Origin: Paragorgia papillata
Lineage: Eukaryota > Cnidaria > Anthozoa > Scleralcyonacea > Coralliidae
Assembly: GCA_035771165.1 (NCBI GenBank)
Contig: JAWNZC010000111.1
Span: 806,001-870,000 of the forward strand
Direction of reading: 5' to 3'
Length of the DNA stretch: 64,000 nt
Part shown: piece after piece, positions 30,416 through 41,542 of the stretch
Position numbering within the stretch: the first letter of the stretch is position 1
Layout of the letters: the number at the start of each line of letters is the position of its first letter
Program-made: the position numbers and the translations under genes
Notes under the pieces: generated by a model
Database searches by the model: none
The model's input: the letters and a program-made list of their open reading frames with translations, nothing else
Told to the model about the DNA's origin: nothing

Positions 30416-32100
30416 TGGTAATATATCTTTTGTTTTAACTTTAATCCATAACCATCTATTTTAGAAGACATATCAGTATAGCATAAATATAAACAAAGTC
30501 TCCATACTCGGCATTTTCTACCAAACCTTGAGAAAGCTTTTTCCAGTGTAGGCCTTAAACAATTATTCTTATATATGGATATAAGCATAATTATGCAAAG
30601 TTGAATGAAAATTTATTATCTTCATAAAATCATGAAAACTAAGACTTTTGTGTGAAAAGATTTTGAGCAGTTCATATTTTACCAAGCTAATATCGCGCAC
30701 ACTAGGGTCATATTCGAAGATATAGTTGTTTTGGCATACCGCTACTGGAAAATGCGACTCGACGCTTTACTCAGCTAGTATTCTTTCTCGCAAAGTTAAA
30801 ACCTATCAAGTCTTCTATTAGGATGTTTTTCCTATTGTGTCATCAGAGTCCACACCAGTTGATGGTATTAATTGTTGTGCTTCGAGAACGCTTGCACGTT
30901 AATCTCTAAAACCCGTCCTTGACGTAAATAATAGCCATCCGTTTTTCTTTGACACTTTTTAATTTTCTCTTTCATTGTAACTTTATTTTATCATTCGTGA
31001 TGATACGCAATTTCTTTCCCCCTGACTGTTACTTCCATTTTTTAATTGAATAACATTCCTATCACTTTCTTTTATCTTTTATAACTCTGATGGTTTTGTA
31101 TAGAAACGAAACATTTATAGTATATATTTAAGTTTTTTGAAAATTATTTTGTTCCATAGTTTTGTTCAAAGCTATAAGCTTGACAAATATATTCCTGACC
31201 AGAAAGGTGATCGAATATTGATCAATTAAAACCGGTCCTATTGACCGCCCTAATTGATCGGCCGCTCCTATTAAAGATGCAATATGATCTCCCGACATAA
31301 TCCACACGTGTTAATAAAAAGTGACCCAAAAGTAGTGTTTCGTAGACGGTGTTTCTGATATAGCAAAATTAAGGAACAATAACAAAATACGCGGTTTTCT
31401 GGATGCGCATTTAAATTAACGTAGTTTTTTATCACAGTAAAATTTTACTTTGATAAAGGGTTTTCACTAAAATGAAGAGTAGAGCTTGAAACATCATGAT
31501 CAGTGTTTCATTCTTAACAGTTCTGGCAGTTCACCAACTTTCGCTTTGGTCTTTATAAAAAACGCTTAATAATAAACTGATTGAAGTAACTTTTTATAAA
31601 CTGCATATATTAAACTGTTTGCTTAAACTTAAAAATTTTAAACACTTACCTAGAGCAAATACGTAGTTGAATCACCGGTAATTCCAACGAACCAACAAGC
31701 CAACAAACAATATATACTGATTCTGATATGATACAGAGTCGAGTTTCTGAACAAACTAACAAGTCAACTAACGAGTATAGAGACACAAGAACTGCATACA
31801 GTTATCTTGCAAATCCAGAATAGATAGGAAATCCTAAAATACTGCGCATACTCATTAATAATAACACTGTGCTATTCATTGCTCATTAGTCCAATTATCA
31901 CGGCACCGGACGCGATTCGGCAGTGACGCGTTAATAGGTCTCTTCAAGTGACAAAATGTCACCATGTAACTGATGCATCAGGGCCGCTTGACGTCAATTG
32001 GTTTCAAAACAAGGTTTTATATGTGCCAAAAACACTATCCAGTTATTCACACTATATAGCCACTTGCGCGTAGTCATCGTTTGTTGAGAAGTCAAAAGTT
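30416..32100. other. AT-rich spacer, no gene seen
   Basis: No long frame with recognisable content on either strand. Low-complexity A/T stretches dominate. The right end (about 32,049-32,057, CTATATAGC) holds a TATA-like box at a suitable distance from the CIDE-N gene start. Confidence 0.5.
32050..32057 (+). promoter_or_regulatory. TATA-like box of CIDE-N gene
   Basis: CTATATAG about 70 bp before the ATG at 32,125, in a locally GC-richer patch. Consistent with a core promoter; transcription start not determined. Confidence 0.45.
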
Positions 32101-32124
32101 TAATAATTTCTTAGAAAAACCATC

Positions 32125-32874
32125 ATGCCTCTTTTTAAAACGTGGAACGCTTCAAGAACAACCAAGAAAGCTGTTGTAGTGAATAGTTTAGAAGAACTTG
32201 TGAGGAAAGGTAAGAATACTTTCATAAAATTATCATCGAAGTAGCGAGTTGCATGTAACGCCTAATTAAAAGTGACAAATATTCATCATTTGTTAAATTT
32301 TAAAGGTCGAAAAAAGCTCGGGTTGGTAGATCCAGAGGATACAAGAGTATATGATGAACCTGATGGCACTGAAATCGATGATGATGATTCCCTTTTGGCT
32401 TACGCAAAAGGTAGCGTTTTTGTCATTGGCAAAGAATGGAAAGCTGAAGTTCCAGCCGAAGTGCCTAGAGAGATTCAACCAGAAACAATAGTTGAATCTG
32501 AACAACCTTCATGCTCGTCCGCACCTGAATACGCAGTCGCCCAAAAAGTGGATTTGTCTTCAGGCGACACTAGTAAATATGTTGGGTCAGATGAGGTTGT
32601 TAAAGGTACATGGTATGGCGATACTGTTGGGTCTAGTGATGATACAGGTGGATATGATGTGAACGATGAGAGTGAGATAGATATAGAATGGGATAGATTT
32701 GAAGGTTTTGAGTTAGATATGGAATTTGGCGAAACTGGAAAAGAACTAGAGGAGGGGATGGCGATAAAAGAAGTCATGAAAAAGCGTTCATTTGAAGAAG
32801 AACTAGAGGATACACCAGCTGAGATACCTCATTCTAGCTCCAAGAACGCAAGAATCGGTAAGCGCTTTGTCTAA
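32125..32874 (+). CDS. CIDE-N domain protein, two exons visible
   Basis: Exon 1 is 32,125-32,209, intron 32,210-32,305 (GTAAGA...AAAG, 96 nt), exon 2 from 32,306. Joined residues 1-~75 match the CIDE-N fold of DFF/CIDE apoptosis and lipid-droplet proteins: FKTWNASRTTKKAVVV, then SLEELVRKG and, after the intron, LGLVD...EPDGTEIDDDDSLL. The rest is acidic and Ser-rich without a known domain. A donor (G|GTAAGC) at 32,857-32,859 suggests splicing onward; unspliced, it stops at 32,874. No nuclease domain is visible, so it is not a plain DFF40. Likely a host gene. Confidence 0.8.
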
Positions 32875-33577
32875 TTTTTTGGGATAATTTTAATTTTATA
32901 AGATTTTTAAATTAATTTAAGAACTTTTTTTCCCAACTTTGGTAACACAAAGATATGATACAAAGTAACAACTGATGCCAATGCCATATGAATAAAATCA
33001 AATGTGTAAGTAATCATTTGTGCCTATGTTCAATCTGACATTGGCCAAAACCCGGAGTTAGTATTACCCAGATACTGGGTTGGGCCTCAAGCATGACTTA
33101 AACACCAAAACCGCGTGTTAAGTTTGAATAACCTCATGTAAGGAGTGCGGTGCTCAATAAGTGTTTTAATTAAACCAAGTCCACGGGAAATTTCAATTTA
33201 AGTGCCCGTGGCTTCGGTATATGCCTGGACGAACTATGTAATACATATGAATAAAAGGAAGCGTTCAACGAGAGAAATTATAAAAAAATCGTATGATTCG
33301 CGCATTACTTTCGCACGACGGGCGACTTTTTTTCGCTTGGTGTTTGACAGCCAGACTAAAATATGAAAAAGGCCGGTTTTTGTCATTTGATGTGTAAATT
33401 AAAAATTGAATTGAAATAATTGTAGCCGAGTCTGAAATATTAAGTGGCTATTGCAAAAGACATAAACAACAAAATCGATCCTGTTTTATTAAATATTTTC
33501 CAAAAATACGTCAGACAAAACATCAGATAAGTCAAAATCTTGTGGTTGGACAATGTTTGATGTCAGACTGTTCTAGA

Positions 33578-34117
33578 TTAAGTTCGAAAAGAAAAGGAGG
33601 CGTTTTTGGAATGAAAAAGCGGAACAAGTGGCAAAGTCCCAGAAAACATCAAATTTAAATAAAATGACAATGATAGGGATTATTGATGTTGCGTGGATAA
33701 CACGCAAAACTGAATTCATTGAAATTGAGGCAAGAAAAACCCTCGATGAAGAAGAGGTTTTATTTAGAAACGAGTTAAGGAAAAAAACAAAATCATTAAC
33801 ACAGAAAAAAAAAACAATCCCCAAGAATTTGGACAGAATGGCGGCTGCTGCCCACGCCGCTGTTGAAAGTATTGATGAAGAAATTCAAGATTCTCGGAGT
33901 AATTTTGATAAAGCGACGTCAATAAAGGAAAGAAAAATATACCAAAGAGTATGAAGGAAAAAAGAAAATTCTTGACGGTGCATATACTGAACTGAAACGA
34001 GCACAAGAAGCAACGATTAAGTCCATCAAAGTCAAAAGAAAACAATTAGATACAGTTTTAAAATCACAAACTGCTGATTCAGAACAAACGCCTTTATCTA
34101 TTGATGAAGTAGAATAA
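33578..34117 (+). pseudogene. Lys/Glu-rich coiled-coil coding stretch
   Basis: Open from about 33,578 with a basic start (KRRRFWNEKAEQV), then a long charged helix. Near 33,945 the frame breaks (TGA), and the same type of sequence (EYEGKKKILDGAYTELKRAQ) continues one frame over to TAA at 34,115-34,117. Probably a 3' exon of the CIDE-N gene or a neighbour, with an indel or unrecognised intron. No known domain. Confidence 0.4.
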
Positions 34118-34125
34118 GTTATACC

Positions 34126-34323
34126 TAATTAAGCCAGCTGCACACGAGAGCTACTGGCTGACCTAACTGCCAGTTATTTGCTGAGCAAGATCCATTTGTA
34201 TTGTCTCACAGCCTCGTGAGGTAAAATTCTCAAGAAAAACGACGCGCACACGAACTGTGGCATTGCGAGGCGGTTATAACTACCTCAGCCAGTAGTTTTC
34301 GTGTACAGCTGGCTTTAATCATA
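34126..34323. mobile_element. ~190-bp TTAA-flanked MITE
   Basis: Inverted ends GCCAGCTGCACACGA... and ...TCGTGTACAGCTGGC, about 33 bp with few mismatches, with TTAA on both outer sides. The TTAA pattern is that of piggyBac-type elements. No coding capacity. Confidence 0.8.
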
Positions 34324-34612
34324 AATAATTAAGACCATTAATGTACACATGCAAGCATATCCAAGCACTAAGCACATCCACATAAACTATACTGTATATT
34401 AAATTTGTATTTGGTATTAGTACACAAGCACTGCCAAATCATTTAGACGTGCTTGTGTATAAATAATAAACGTGAGTGTAATATATATTATTATATTAAC
34501 AAGAAGTAATACCTAAAATAATAACTATAATTAAGATTTAATAAGCAAAACTAGCCTGCAAAAAATGCAAATTTAAATTTAAAATTCTAAGGAAGAAGTG
34601 AGGGGCATATTG

Positions 34613-34772
34613 GCGATTTCCCGAACGAGTTGAAGACTGGTGAGGGATTAGGAACACTAGGGTACTTGGGACAGATTTCATGCTTGGTAGCCTAAACACA
34701 ATGAAACGATCCCAAGTACTCTAGCGTTCCTAACCCGTCACCAGTCTTCCACTCTTTTGGGAAATGACCAAT
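34613..34772. repeat. Foldback hairpin, ~58-bp arms
   Basis: GATTTCCCGAACGAGTTG...TACTTGGGA (34,613-34,671) is repeated inverted as TCCCAAGTACTC...TTTTGGGAAAT (34,711-34,768), with about 85 percent identity. Short spacer, no coding. Confidence 0.85.
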
Positions 34773-34849
34773 TGAAGACCAGACATTTCCTCAGAAATTC
34801 ATGAATATTCATGATCTTTCCAAACACCCATTGGAAATTTTCAGTAGCG

Positions 34850-34985
34850 TGACACTTGGGATTTCACTCAGAAATGTTTTCATACCGCTCAGAAATTTCA
34901 GAAGTTTTTTCCGAATACCCCTCAGAAATTTCAGAATTTTCTTCCGAATACCACTCGGAAATTTTGGAATTTCGACCACCCCTCA
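34850..34985. repeat. Short minisatellite
   Basis: Two to three diverged copies of a ~48-bp unit built from CTCAGAAATTTCAGAA and TTTTCCGAATACC. Ends in a G9 run at 35,002-35,010. Confidence 0.7.
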
Positions 34986-35470
34986 GAAAATCTCATCCAT
35001 AGGGGGGGGGGACATTAAATGGAATGGCCCAAGAAGTATTTGGCGTCCATCTAACAAGTTAAAAAAGTATGACAATTCCTTGATTTGAGTGAAGGTATTT
35101 CTTACTAGAGGAACAGAACAAGAATCGCATATTGCTAAATTTAATCTATGACTATAACAATGAGTGTATATTGCTTTCGAGTTTAGACGTAATATGTGAG
35201 CTGAAAGACCATTGATGTGACCAGCAACAGCTCCAGCTCCATCATACCCTTGGCCTCTACAATCATTAACATTTAAAGATAGATCAGTCAATGGATCCAA
35301 AATAAGTTTGGCAAGAGCTGCACCAGATAAACCCCATCTGCAGTGCAAAAATCTTACAAAATCTTCCCTTAGGCATTTGCTCTTTATTTGAAGAATGTAC
35401 TGCTTCATCTGCAATAATACTAAAAAATTTGTTTCTTTTAACTTCATCAACAATCGTTTCAGTAATAACG
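34983..35470 (-). pseudogene. hAT transposase relic 1, middle part
   Basis: TETIVDEVKRNKFFSIIADE in one frame, then LREDFVRFLHCRWGLSGAAL and RGQGYDGAGAVAGHING and THCYSHRLNLAI in the next: the ZMYM1-like (TTF-type) hAT transposase core. There is one frame change near 35,390. Its upstream half lies at 37,770-38,460 on the same strand, and a plus-strand element occupies the gap. The C-terminus is missing. Confidence 0.85.
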
Positions 35471-37769
35471 GAAAATGTTACCAACTTGAGAATGTTACCA
35501 ACTTGATCGAAACAACGCTCAAGGAGTATGGAGGGCTCACTGATGAAAACCTGTATCAGAAATTGGTTGGATTTGGAGCAGACGGGGCTAGTGTGAACAT
35601 GGGCTGCCATAGCGGCATTGGTGCCAGACTACAAAGGAAACAACCTTTACTGACGTCAGTCCATTGTATGGCACATCGGCTGGAACTTGCATTCAAGCAA
35701 GTAATCCAAGAAAATGAAGCTAAACTGAAAGTGCTTGCTTTTCTTGACAACCTATACAAGTTTTACCACAACAGTTCGTTGAACCGGAGCATGTTGCGAG
35801 AGTGTGCTGCAGCATTTCGCACTTCAGGGATCCCTACAAGATTGGGCGGTACCAGATGGATACCTCATACCTACACTGCCCTCGTCAATTTCTGGAAGAT
35901 GTTTCCAGCACTACAGCAGCATCTTGGAGAGGTATGTAAAATATATTAATGGTACTTTTATATTTAACTTTATTTGTGTTTATTTATTTATTTATTCTTT
36001 ATGTTTTTATATAGCTGCAGATCAACACTCACTCGCCTGATGCATCAGCCAAAGCTAAAGGGTTTCTGAAGAAGATGCAAAAAGCTTCATTCTTGAAAGA
36101 TGCTGCTATGACGACGGACGTATGTACACGTCTAAAGAAGCTTTCCTTGTTTCTGCAAAAACAAGATTGCAACATCGCAGATTGTCAAGGCGTCGTTAAA
36201 TCTACGATTGATGGCCTGGAGAAACTGAAGACACAGTAGGTTTAATTTATATATGTAATGTGTTTAATCTGGTCATAAAGCTTGCAAATAGAAACGATTA
36301 ATTATAATATTAACACTTTCAGACCCGGTCCTAAATTAGCTGAATTGCTGCAAGCGGAAGTTTTCCATGGTGTGCAGGTTGCAAATCAGCTGCATGAAGA
36401 TACAACATTGGCCCAATTCAATGATATCATAACTGCGCTCCAAACTGCAATGAAGTCCACATTCAGTGATAGTGGAAAATCAGACCATCTGAACTGGATT
36501 GGCTTCCTGAATCTGCACAATTGGCCAGTCAAAGGATGGAGAGGCAAGCAATTGAATTTCACTAGTCTAGTTAGTAGCATCTATATACATATTATTAATT
36601 TTAATTAATAAATTATTCAATCCTAACTCCTGTCACTCCCAAGCAGCATTATTGTTACCCATTACAAAACAATGACCTCGTTTCATTTTTTTGTAGATTA
36701 TGGTGATGCAGAAGTGACCAAGCTTCTCAACCACTTCCATCCATATTTATCTGCTGTTTGCGAAGATGTGGAAGACTTTGCTGGCGAAGGTTTGATGGAG
36801 TGGGATGATCTTAAGTCGCAAATCTATGTACAGTGGGTCTTTCCTTGAGCAGAAAACATCCTTTTTAGGCTTTCATACCTTTAAATTTAATTTGTCTATA
36901 TTTAATTATTTTACTTTTTAATTTTTAGGTTTGGTGGTAACAAAATAAGCAAAGAATTAGACTGGGAGCAGATCAACATCCAATTCAGGGATACTGCCCC
37001 ACACTTCCTGTTACTTGTTGACCTGCTCCTCACCATTCCTGCACACTCATCAGAGTGTGAAAGAGGGTTTTCACTTATGAAATTAGTGAAAACCGACTGG
37101 AGAAATTCTCTAACAGATGAAGCTGTTACCGACCTAATCAGAATTGCTCTACACTCTGGTGACATCAAAGAGTTCAATCCAGACCAGGCTGTTCGTCAGT
37201 GGGAAAAGGCATCCATAAGAGGTCGGCGACCAAATCAAAGGGTTTGGAAGAAGAAGAAAGAAAGCGAGGGGAGCCAGCAGATCCAGGATTCTAACTCTGT
37301 CTCATATGATTCAGATGTTGATGCTGTTTTTAATAGTGATACAGATAGTGAACAACCGGATGAGGAACTGGGGCACGCTGTAGCAGCTTCACCAGTACCA
37401 GATGACTTCGGAGCAATGTTTGATTCTGACTCTGCAGAGTCTGATTTTGACGGGTTTTAAATGTGATAATGGTACTGTAGTATGTGCACTATGAAATTAC
37501 ACTAATTTTAAATATACTTATTACAGTTGTAAATATATGAATATCTTCATTTTGTTTCTTGTTGAACAATCAATCATTATTTATTTTCAGTGTACAGTGT
37601 ACTTCATTTACACACCTGTCCGGCAGTTATTTACCTTGTTTGGATACTGCTTATCGAAATACCTACTATCCAAATCTGGGATACTAAATTTCAAATAGGG
37701 ATACTAGATTTTAAGACCCTAGTATCCACTTGGATACTGGTGAAAAATTCAAATCTTGAGCCCTGATAA
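35471..37769 (+). mobile_element. ZNF862-like hAT element inserted in hAT relic 1
   Basis: The right end CAAATCTTGAGCCCT(G) is the inverse of CAGGGCTCAAGATTTG, a typical hAT terminus. The left end lacks the matching terminus, so it is 5' truncated. It separates GTTATT... and GGTTATC (minus strand) of the interrupted hAT gene, where the coding sequence would otherwise run on. Carries the spliced gene described next. Confidence 0.75.
35478..37460 (+). pseudogene. ZNF862-like hAT transposase gene, five exons
   Basis: Exons: up to 35,931; 36,015-36,235; 36,323-36,543; 36,697-36,832; 36,929-37,460. Introns are GT-AG, except the third, which uses GC-AG (GCAAGC). Reads GFGADGASVNMGC and VHCMAHRLELAFK (RNase H-fold core), and near the end AHSSECERGFSLMKLVKT with the hAT dimerisation region, then an acidic Ser/Asp tail. 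Frames join without stops, so the 3' part looks intact. The 5' part, including BED or other zinc fingers, is absent. Such genes are often domesticated in animals; truncation here argues for a relic. Confidence 0.8.
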
Positions 37770-38460
37770 CCTGGCCACAACATTTGATTAAGTCATTTTG
37801 AGTGGTCTTGGAAATATAGGAAGCATTTTTTGGACAATTTTTTTAATGTTCTTCGATGACACTATCACCCCCTCGAACCCTATAATGCAAAAGTTCAACA
37901 AAATTACCAACACCTCCTTGGGAGTAGGACCCAACCTCAGGTTGATATTTAGAATCGTCACGATGTCCTCGCAATGGCAAACCAAGACGACCGCACAGCT
38001 TAATGGTACAACAATTGGTACAAGCTTTTTCCGGTTTTCAAGAATTTGTTTCTTTGCATTCTCATCAACTATTACATCAATTGGTTGGATCTCACCCGAT
38101 GCTTGACCAACAAGTTTTGTAAATAAATTTGATGTGCTTTCATGCAATCCTGCTTTTGAAATAGCCTTCGACCCCAAACCAACATGGCGTCTAAAACAAG
38201 CAAATGCATCATTCCAGTATGACATTAGCTCAGAAAATAATTTTCTAATTTTTGTATTTTTTACTGGATACCGATCCCCAAACAAGACACAAGGAAGACA
38301 AAATGCACCATCTAAACTAGGAGAGTAACATAACCATGAGTAATCTTTGAACCATTTATAAAGAAAAGATCTACCGTCAGTTCTTGGAAAAGAAAAAGAT
38401 TTGTCAGGCTTAAAAACACTTTGATGAGGTGTAATATCTGTGTATTGTCCATATTTTTGG
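37770..38460 (-). pseudogene. hAT transposase relic 1, N-terminal part
   Basis: TTF-type zinc finger region (PHQSVFKPDKSFSFP, then CYSPSLDGAFCLPCVLFGDR), then RRHVGLG and IDVIVDENAKKQILENRKKL. After about 38,000 the family sequence shifts frame and becomes degenerate, continuing to about 37,775. The next expected residues are found at 35,470, beyond the nested element. Confidence 0.85.
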
Positions 38461-38483
38461 CTTTTGCTCTGAAATATGCAACA

Positions 38484-39330
38484 TCATATTCTTAAAATTA
38501 AAGTAGGCTTTGGTGTAAGAATGGATTTCTTCTTACTAGCACCTTGCTGTCCACTTGAACTTGTACTAGGTAAAATGACTTTATTACCAACTGTATTAGA
38601 TTCTGCTTGAACAGTAGAAGCAGGTGAGAAAAAAGAAGAAATTTTAGGGGAGGCACCCTTACCAGTGCCCCTAACAGGAGCAACATTACAACTTCGCTTT
38701 AGAATCTGTGGAGCTGCCTGTGGTGTCTTCCTTTTCACCGTAGTTACCCAAAAGACAATAGGCACAAAATGGTTTGGTTTAAATACTTCACCAGCAGTGA
38801 CTGCACCTTCAAAACTAAACAGTATATGTAGATCATCAGATGCAGTTGCCAAAGGAAGACGAGGGTTTACTTGTTGATTAAATAGTAATTTAAACCTAAG
38901 TTCTCCACAGTCCGGATAGAACAAAGTAATATTTCTATTTGTAACTGAAGAGAGACCAAGTATACAAAGAAAGCTTGCCCATTTTTTATTCTCACAGTTG
39001 GAAATGGCTTCCACCCTAACTAGCTTTTCTCCAGATAAACCAGAATCCAAGCTATCAAACGAAACGGACATAGGCAAAAGATTGTTTACACTACTACATA
39101 CTTTCTCTTTGTGATTTGCAAAGATAGAATGAAAAGATGGATGATTACAATAAAAGGTGGCATTTAAAAAAAGCTCAATTGATACCGTAACCCTCATTGT
39201 TTCAACAAGGGAATTATCTCCTACCAATGCCAAGGACGCAGAGCTATAAAGACAATTCCCAGAAGCTTCAGACCTACTGCGAAAAACTGCCAGTCCGTCG
39301 TCTCGATATAGCCCGAGCTGTGACTTGTCG
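38484..39330 (-). pseudogene. OTU-like protein fragment
   Basis: EASGNCLYSSASLALVGDNS followed by RVTVSIELFLNATFYCNHP resembles the catalytic-Cys region of OTU-type cysteine proteases as found in transposon-linked proteins of cnidarians (the DGNC motif is here SGNC). Later WASFLCILGLSSV and HFVPIVFW fit the same family, with a Ser/Pro-rich tail to the TAA at 38,484. The upstream part of the open frame (39,331-39,413) is Penelope-derived, so the true N-terminus has been replaced. Probably inactive. Confidence 0.5.
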
Positions 39331-39535
39331 TATTTCTCTGATAAAATGCTTAGGATATAGAGACCTACTAGCTCGCACACACTTCGGCACAGTGACAACA
39401 CTTTTGATGTCACTATGGGAAGTTATGATGGAGCCGAAGTGTGCGAGCTAGTAGGTCTCTATATCCTAAGCATTTTATCGGAGAAATACGACAAGTCACA
39501 GTTCGGGCTATATCGAGACGACGGACTGGCATTTT
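39283..39535. repeat. Inverted repeat of Penelope sequence
   Basis: 39,283-39,388 is the inverse of 39,433-39,535 with about 95 percent identity, around a 44-bp spacer that itself contains CAGTGAC...GTCACTA. Both arms encode the ELVGLYILSILSEKYDKSQ and YRDDGLA region of a Penelope reverse transcriptase. Confidence 0.95.
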
Positions 39536-40800
39536 TTCGAAAAAATCCGACAGCATCCGGAAAGAGATCACCAAAGTCTTTAAAGATCAAGGCCTAAATA
39601 TAACTATTCAAGCCAACCTGAAAGAAGTCAACTTCCTTGACGTTACCTTAAACCTACTGACAGATACCTACAAACCCTACAAGAAACCGAACGACAAGCC
39701 TATCTACATACACTCAATTCTAGATACTCGCTAGTATGCAGAGTACTACAAATTTTGTATTATTTGTCACATATTGCCTTTCCACAGTAATTTACATTCG
39801 TCCTCAGATTACCAAAGTCTTTAAAGATCAAGGTCTATATATAACTATTCAAGCCAACCTCAAAGAAGTCAACTTCCTTGATATTACCTTAAACCTACTG
39901 ACAGATATCTACAAACCCTACAAGAAACCGAACGACAGGCCTATCTACATACACACTAAGTCCAACCATCCACCGAATATCATTAAGCAGCTGCCGAAAA
40001 ACTTAAGCAAGCGAATTAGCGACATCTCCTCCAGCAAAGCAATTTTTGACAATGCAGCACCCTACTACAATAACGCGCTAAAAGACAGCGGATATAAAGA
40101 AACCTTAGAGTATAACCCATCCAACAACAACGATGAACGCGCTCCAAACACTAAATCCAAGAAAAGAAACATCACCTGGTTTAACCCTCCATACAACAAG
40201 AACGTGCAGACAAACGTAGCCAAGAAATTTCTCCGCCTTTCTCGATAAACACTTCCCTGAGAACCACAAGTTCCACAAGATTTTCAACCGTAACTACATT
40301 AATGTCAGTTACAGTTGTATGCCTAACATGTCGAGCATTGTCAATTCCCACAATCAGAAGGTACTTAACAACAATCAAGAATGTCAAACTCGAAAATGCA
40401 ACTGCAAACCCAAAGAAGAATGCCCCAAGGTGAATGCCTCAGCGGAAGCCTAGTTTACTGAGCGCACGTCACTAACGATAAAGATAGCAATCACACTAAC
40501 TACATTGGACTCACAGAACACTCCTTCAAAGACCGACTGTACAAGCATCGAAACTCGCTTCGCTACCGAAGCAAGATAAACGCGACAGAACTTTCCAAAT
40601 ACATTTGGAACCTACGAGACAACAACGTCAACAATGCCAAAATAAAGTGGTCAGTCCTAGACAGAGCGCCCGCCTTTAAAAACGGACCAAAAAGATGCGA
40701 ACTCTGCCTGACTGAGAACTTTCATATTATATTTCAGAAATTCCCTCTACTCAACAAAAAAATGAACTTTTATCAAGTTGTCGCCATGTAAACAAGCACT
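39415..40800 (+). pseudogene. Penelope-like RT/GIY-YIG protein relic
   Basis: Starts inside the RT palm (GLYRDDGLAFF, the YRDD catalytic box), continues through LKEVNFLDVTLNL and KSNHPPNIIKQLPKNL, a basic region ending KKRNITWFNPPYNKNVQ, then in shifted frames a CNCKPKEECPK-like Cys cluster and a C-terminal part resembling the GIY-YIG endonuclease of these elements (LSKYIWNLRDNN, CELCLTENFHI). Several frameshifts (39,715, 40,245, 40,450, 40,500). The N-terminal half is missing. Confidence 0.8.
39570..39954. repeat. 144-bp internal duplication in Penelope relic
   Basis: 39,570-39,713 and 39,811-39,954 are direct copies (ACCAAAGTCTTTAAAGATCA to CTACATACAC) separated by 97 bp of unrelated AT-rich sequence. 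They encode the same RT segment twice. Confidence 0.95.
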
Positions 40801-40904
40801 TATTGTGTAACTTCAAGGAAATACCACCAGACATTCAACACTTCCGCGGCAGGCACGATATCCGAATTTAAATTTAAATTCAGTGATACATCGTTAGTCC
40901 GTTA

Positions 40905-40947
40905 GTCATCTGATGATTGCGTTAAGCATGAAACACAGTGTAACGAC
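40905..40947 (+). ncRNA. Degenerate hammerhead ribozyme
   Basis: CTGATGA at 40,910-40,916, a stem II-like TTGC...AGCAT, GAAA at 40,930-40,933, stem III ACA-CAG-TGT and cleavage base A at 40,942. Stem I pairs GTCAT with ACGAC at four of five positions. Stem II has a mismatch at its base. Placed ~100 bp after the Penelope protein end, as known for ribozymes of Penelope-like elements. Confidence 0.6.
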
Positions 40948-41057
40948 GACCTGTATATATATATTAGATAGTTTAAAATATATTGTATATTAAGCTCTAC
41001 ATCTCTGTATCGAGCATTTTACTTATTGGGAAATACCCATGCTTTGGTCAACTTATA

Positions 41058-41228
41058 TATATATATATATATATATATACACTATATATATAGGGAGATT
41101 TCTTCATGGGAAGTGCTGGCGTATGGTATTTACGCACGCGTTAATTAAAAGCGAACGAGCGAGCGAGCCTTTGTGAAAACAAATTAACGAGTGCGTAAAT
41201 ACCATACAAAAGCACTTCCCATGTACAA
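41058..41228. repeat. TA microsatellite and foldback hairpin
   Basis: (TA)n at 41,058-41,093, then inverted arms CATGGGAAGTGCTGG...ACGCGTTAATT and AATTAACGAGTGCG...CACTTCCCATG (41,115-41,222). Non-coding. Confidence 0.85.
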
Positions 41229-41542
41229 ATTTGTTTATTATATAGATACTGATATTTTTCTATCCATTCTAAAAGATTTTATTTATTTTCCGTTTTTGCA
41301 AAGAACAGTTTAACTCAACAGTGTTAACAAACAGTAAAATTAAACCGGCCATACTATAAATAGCCGAAGTATAAAAATGCTAAAATATTTCTTTAGATAA
41401 ACTATAAATATTAGAACATTGAAACTGTTCCCAAATTGTCAACAGTTCTTCGTTCATGCTACAAGTAAAACGTAAAGGCTCTATATAAACGGTTATAAAA
41501 AAGAAACAATGAAGCGAATAAAACTTAGCTTATTCAGTAACT

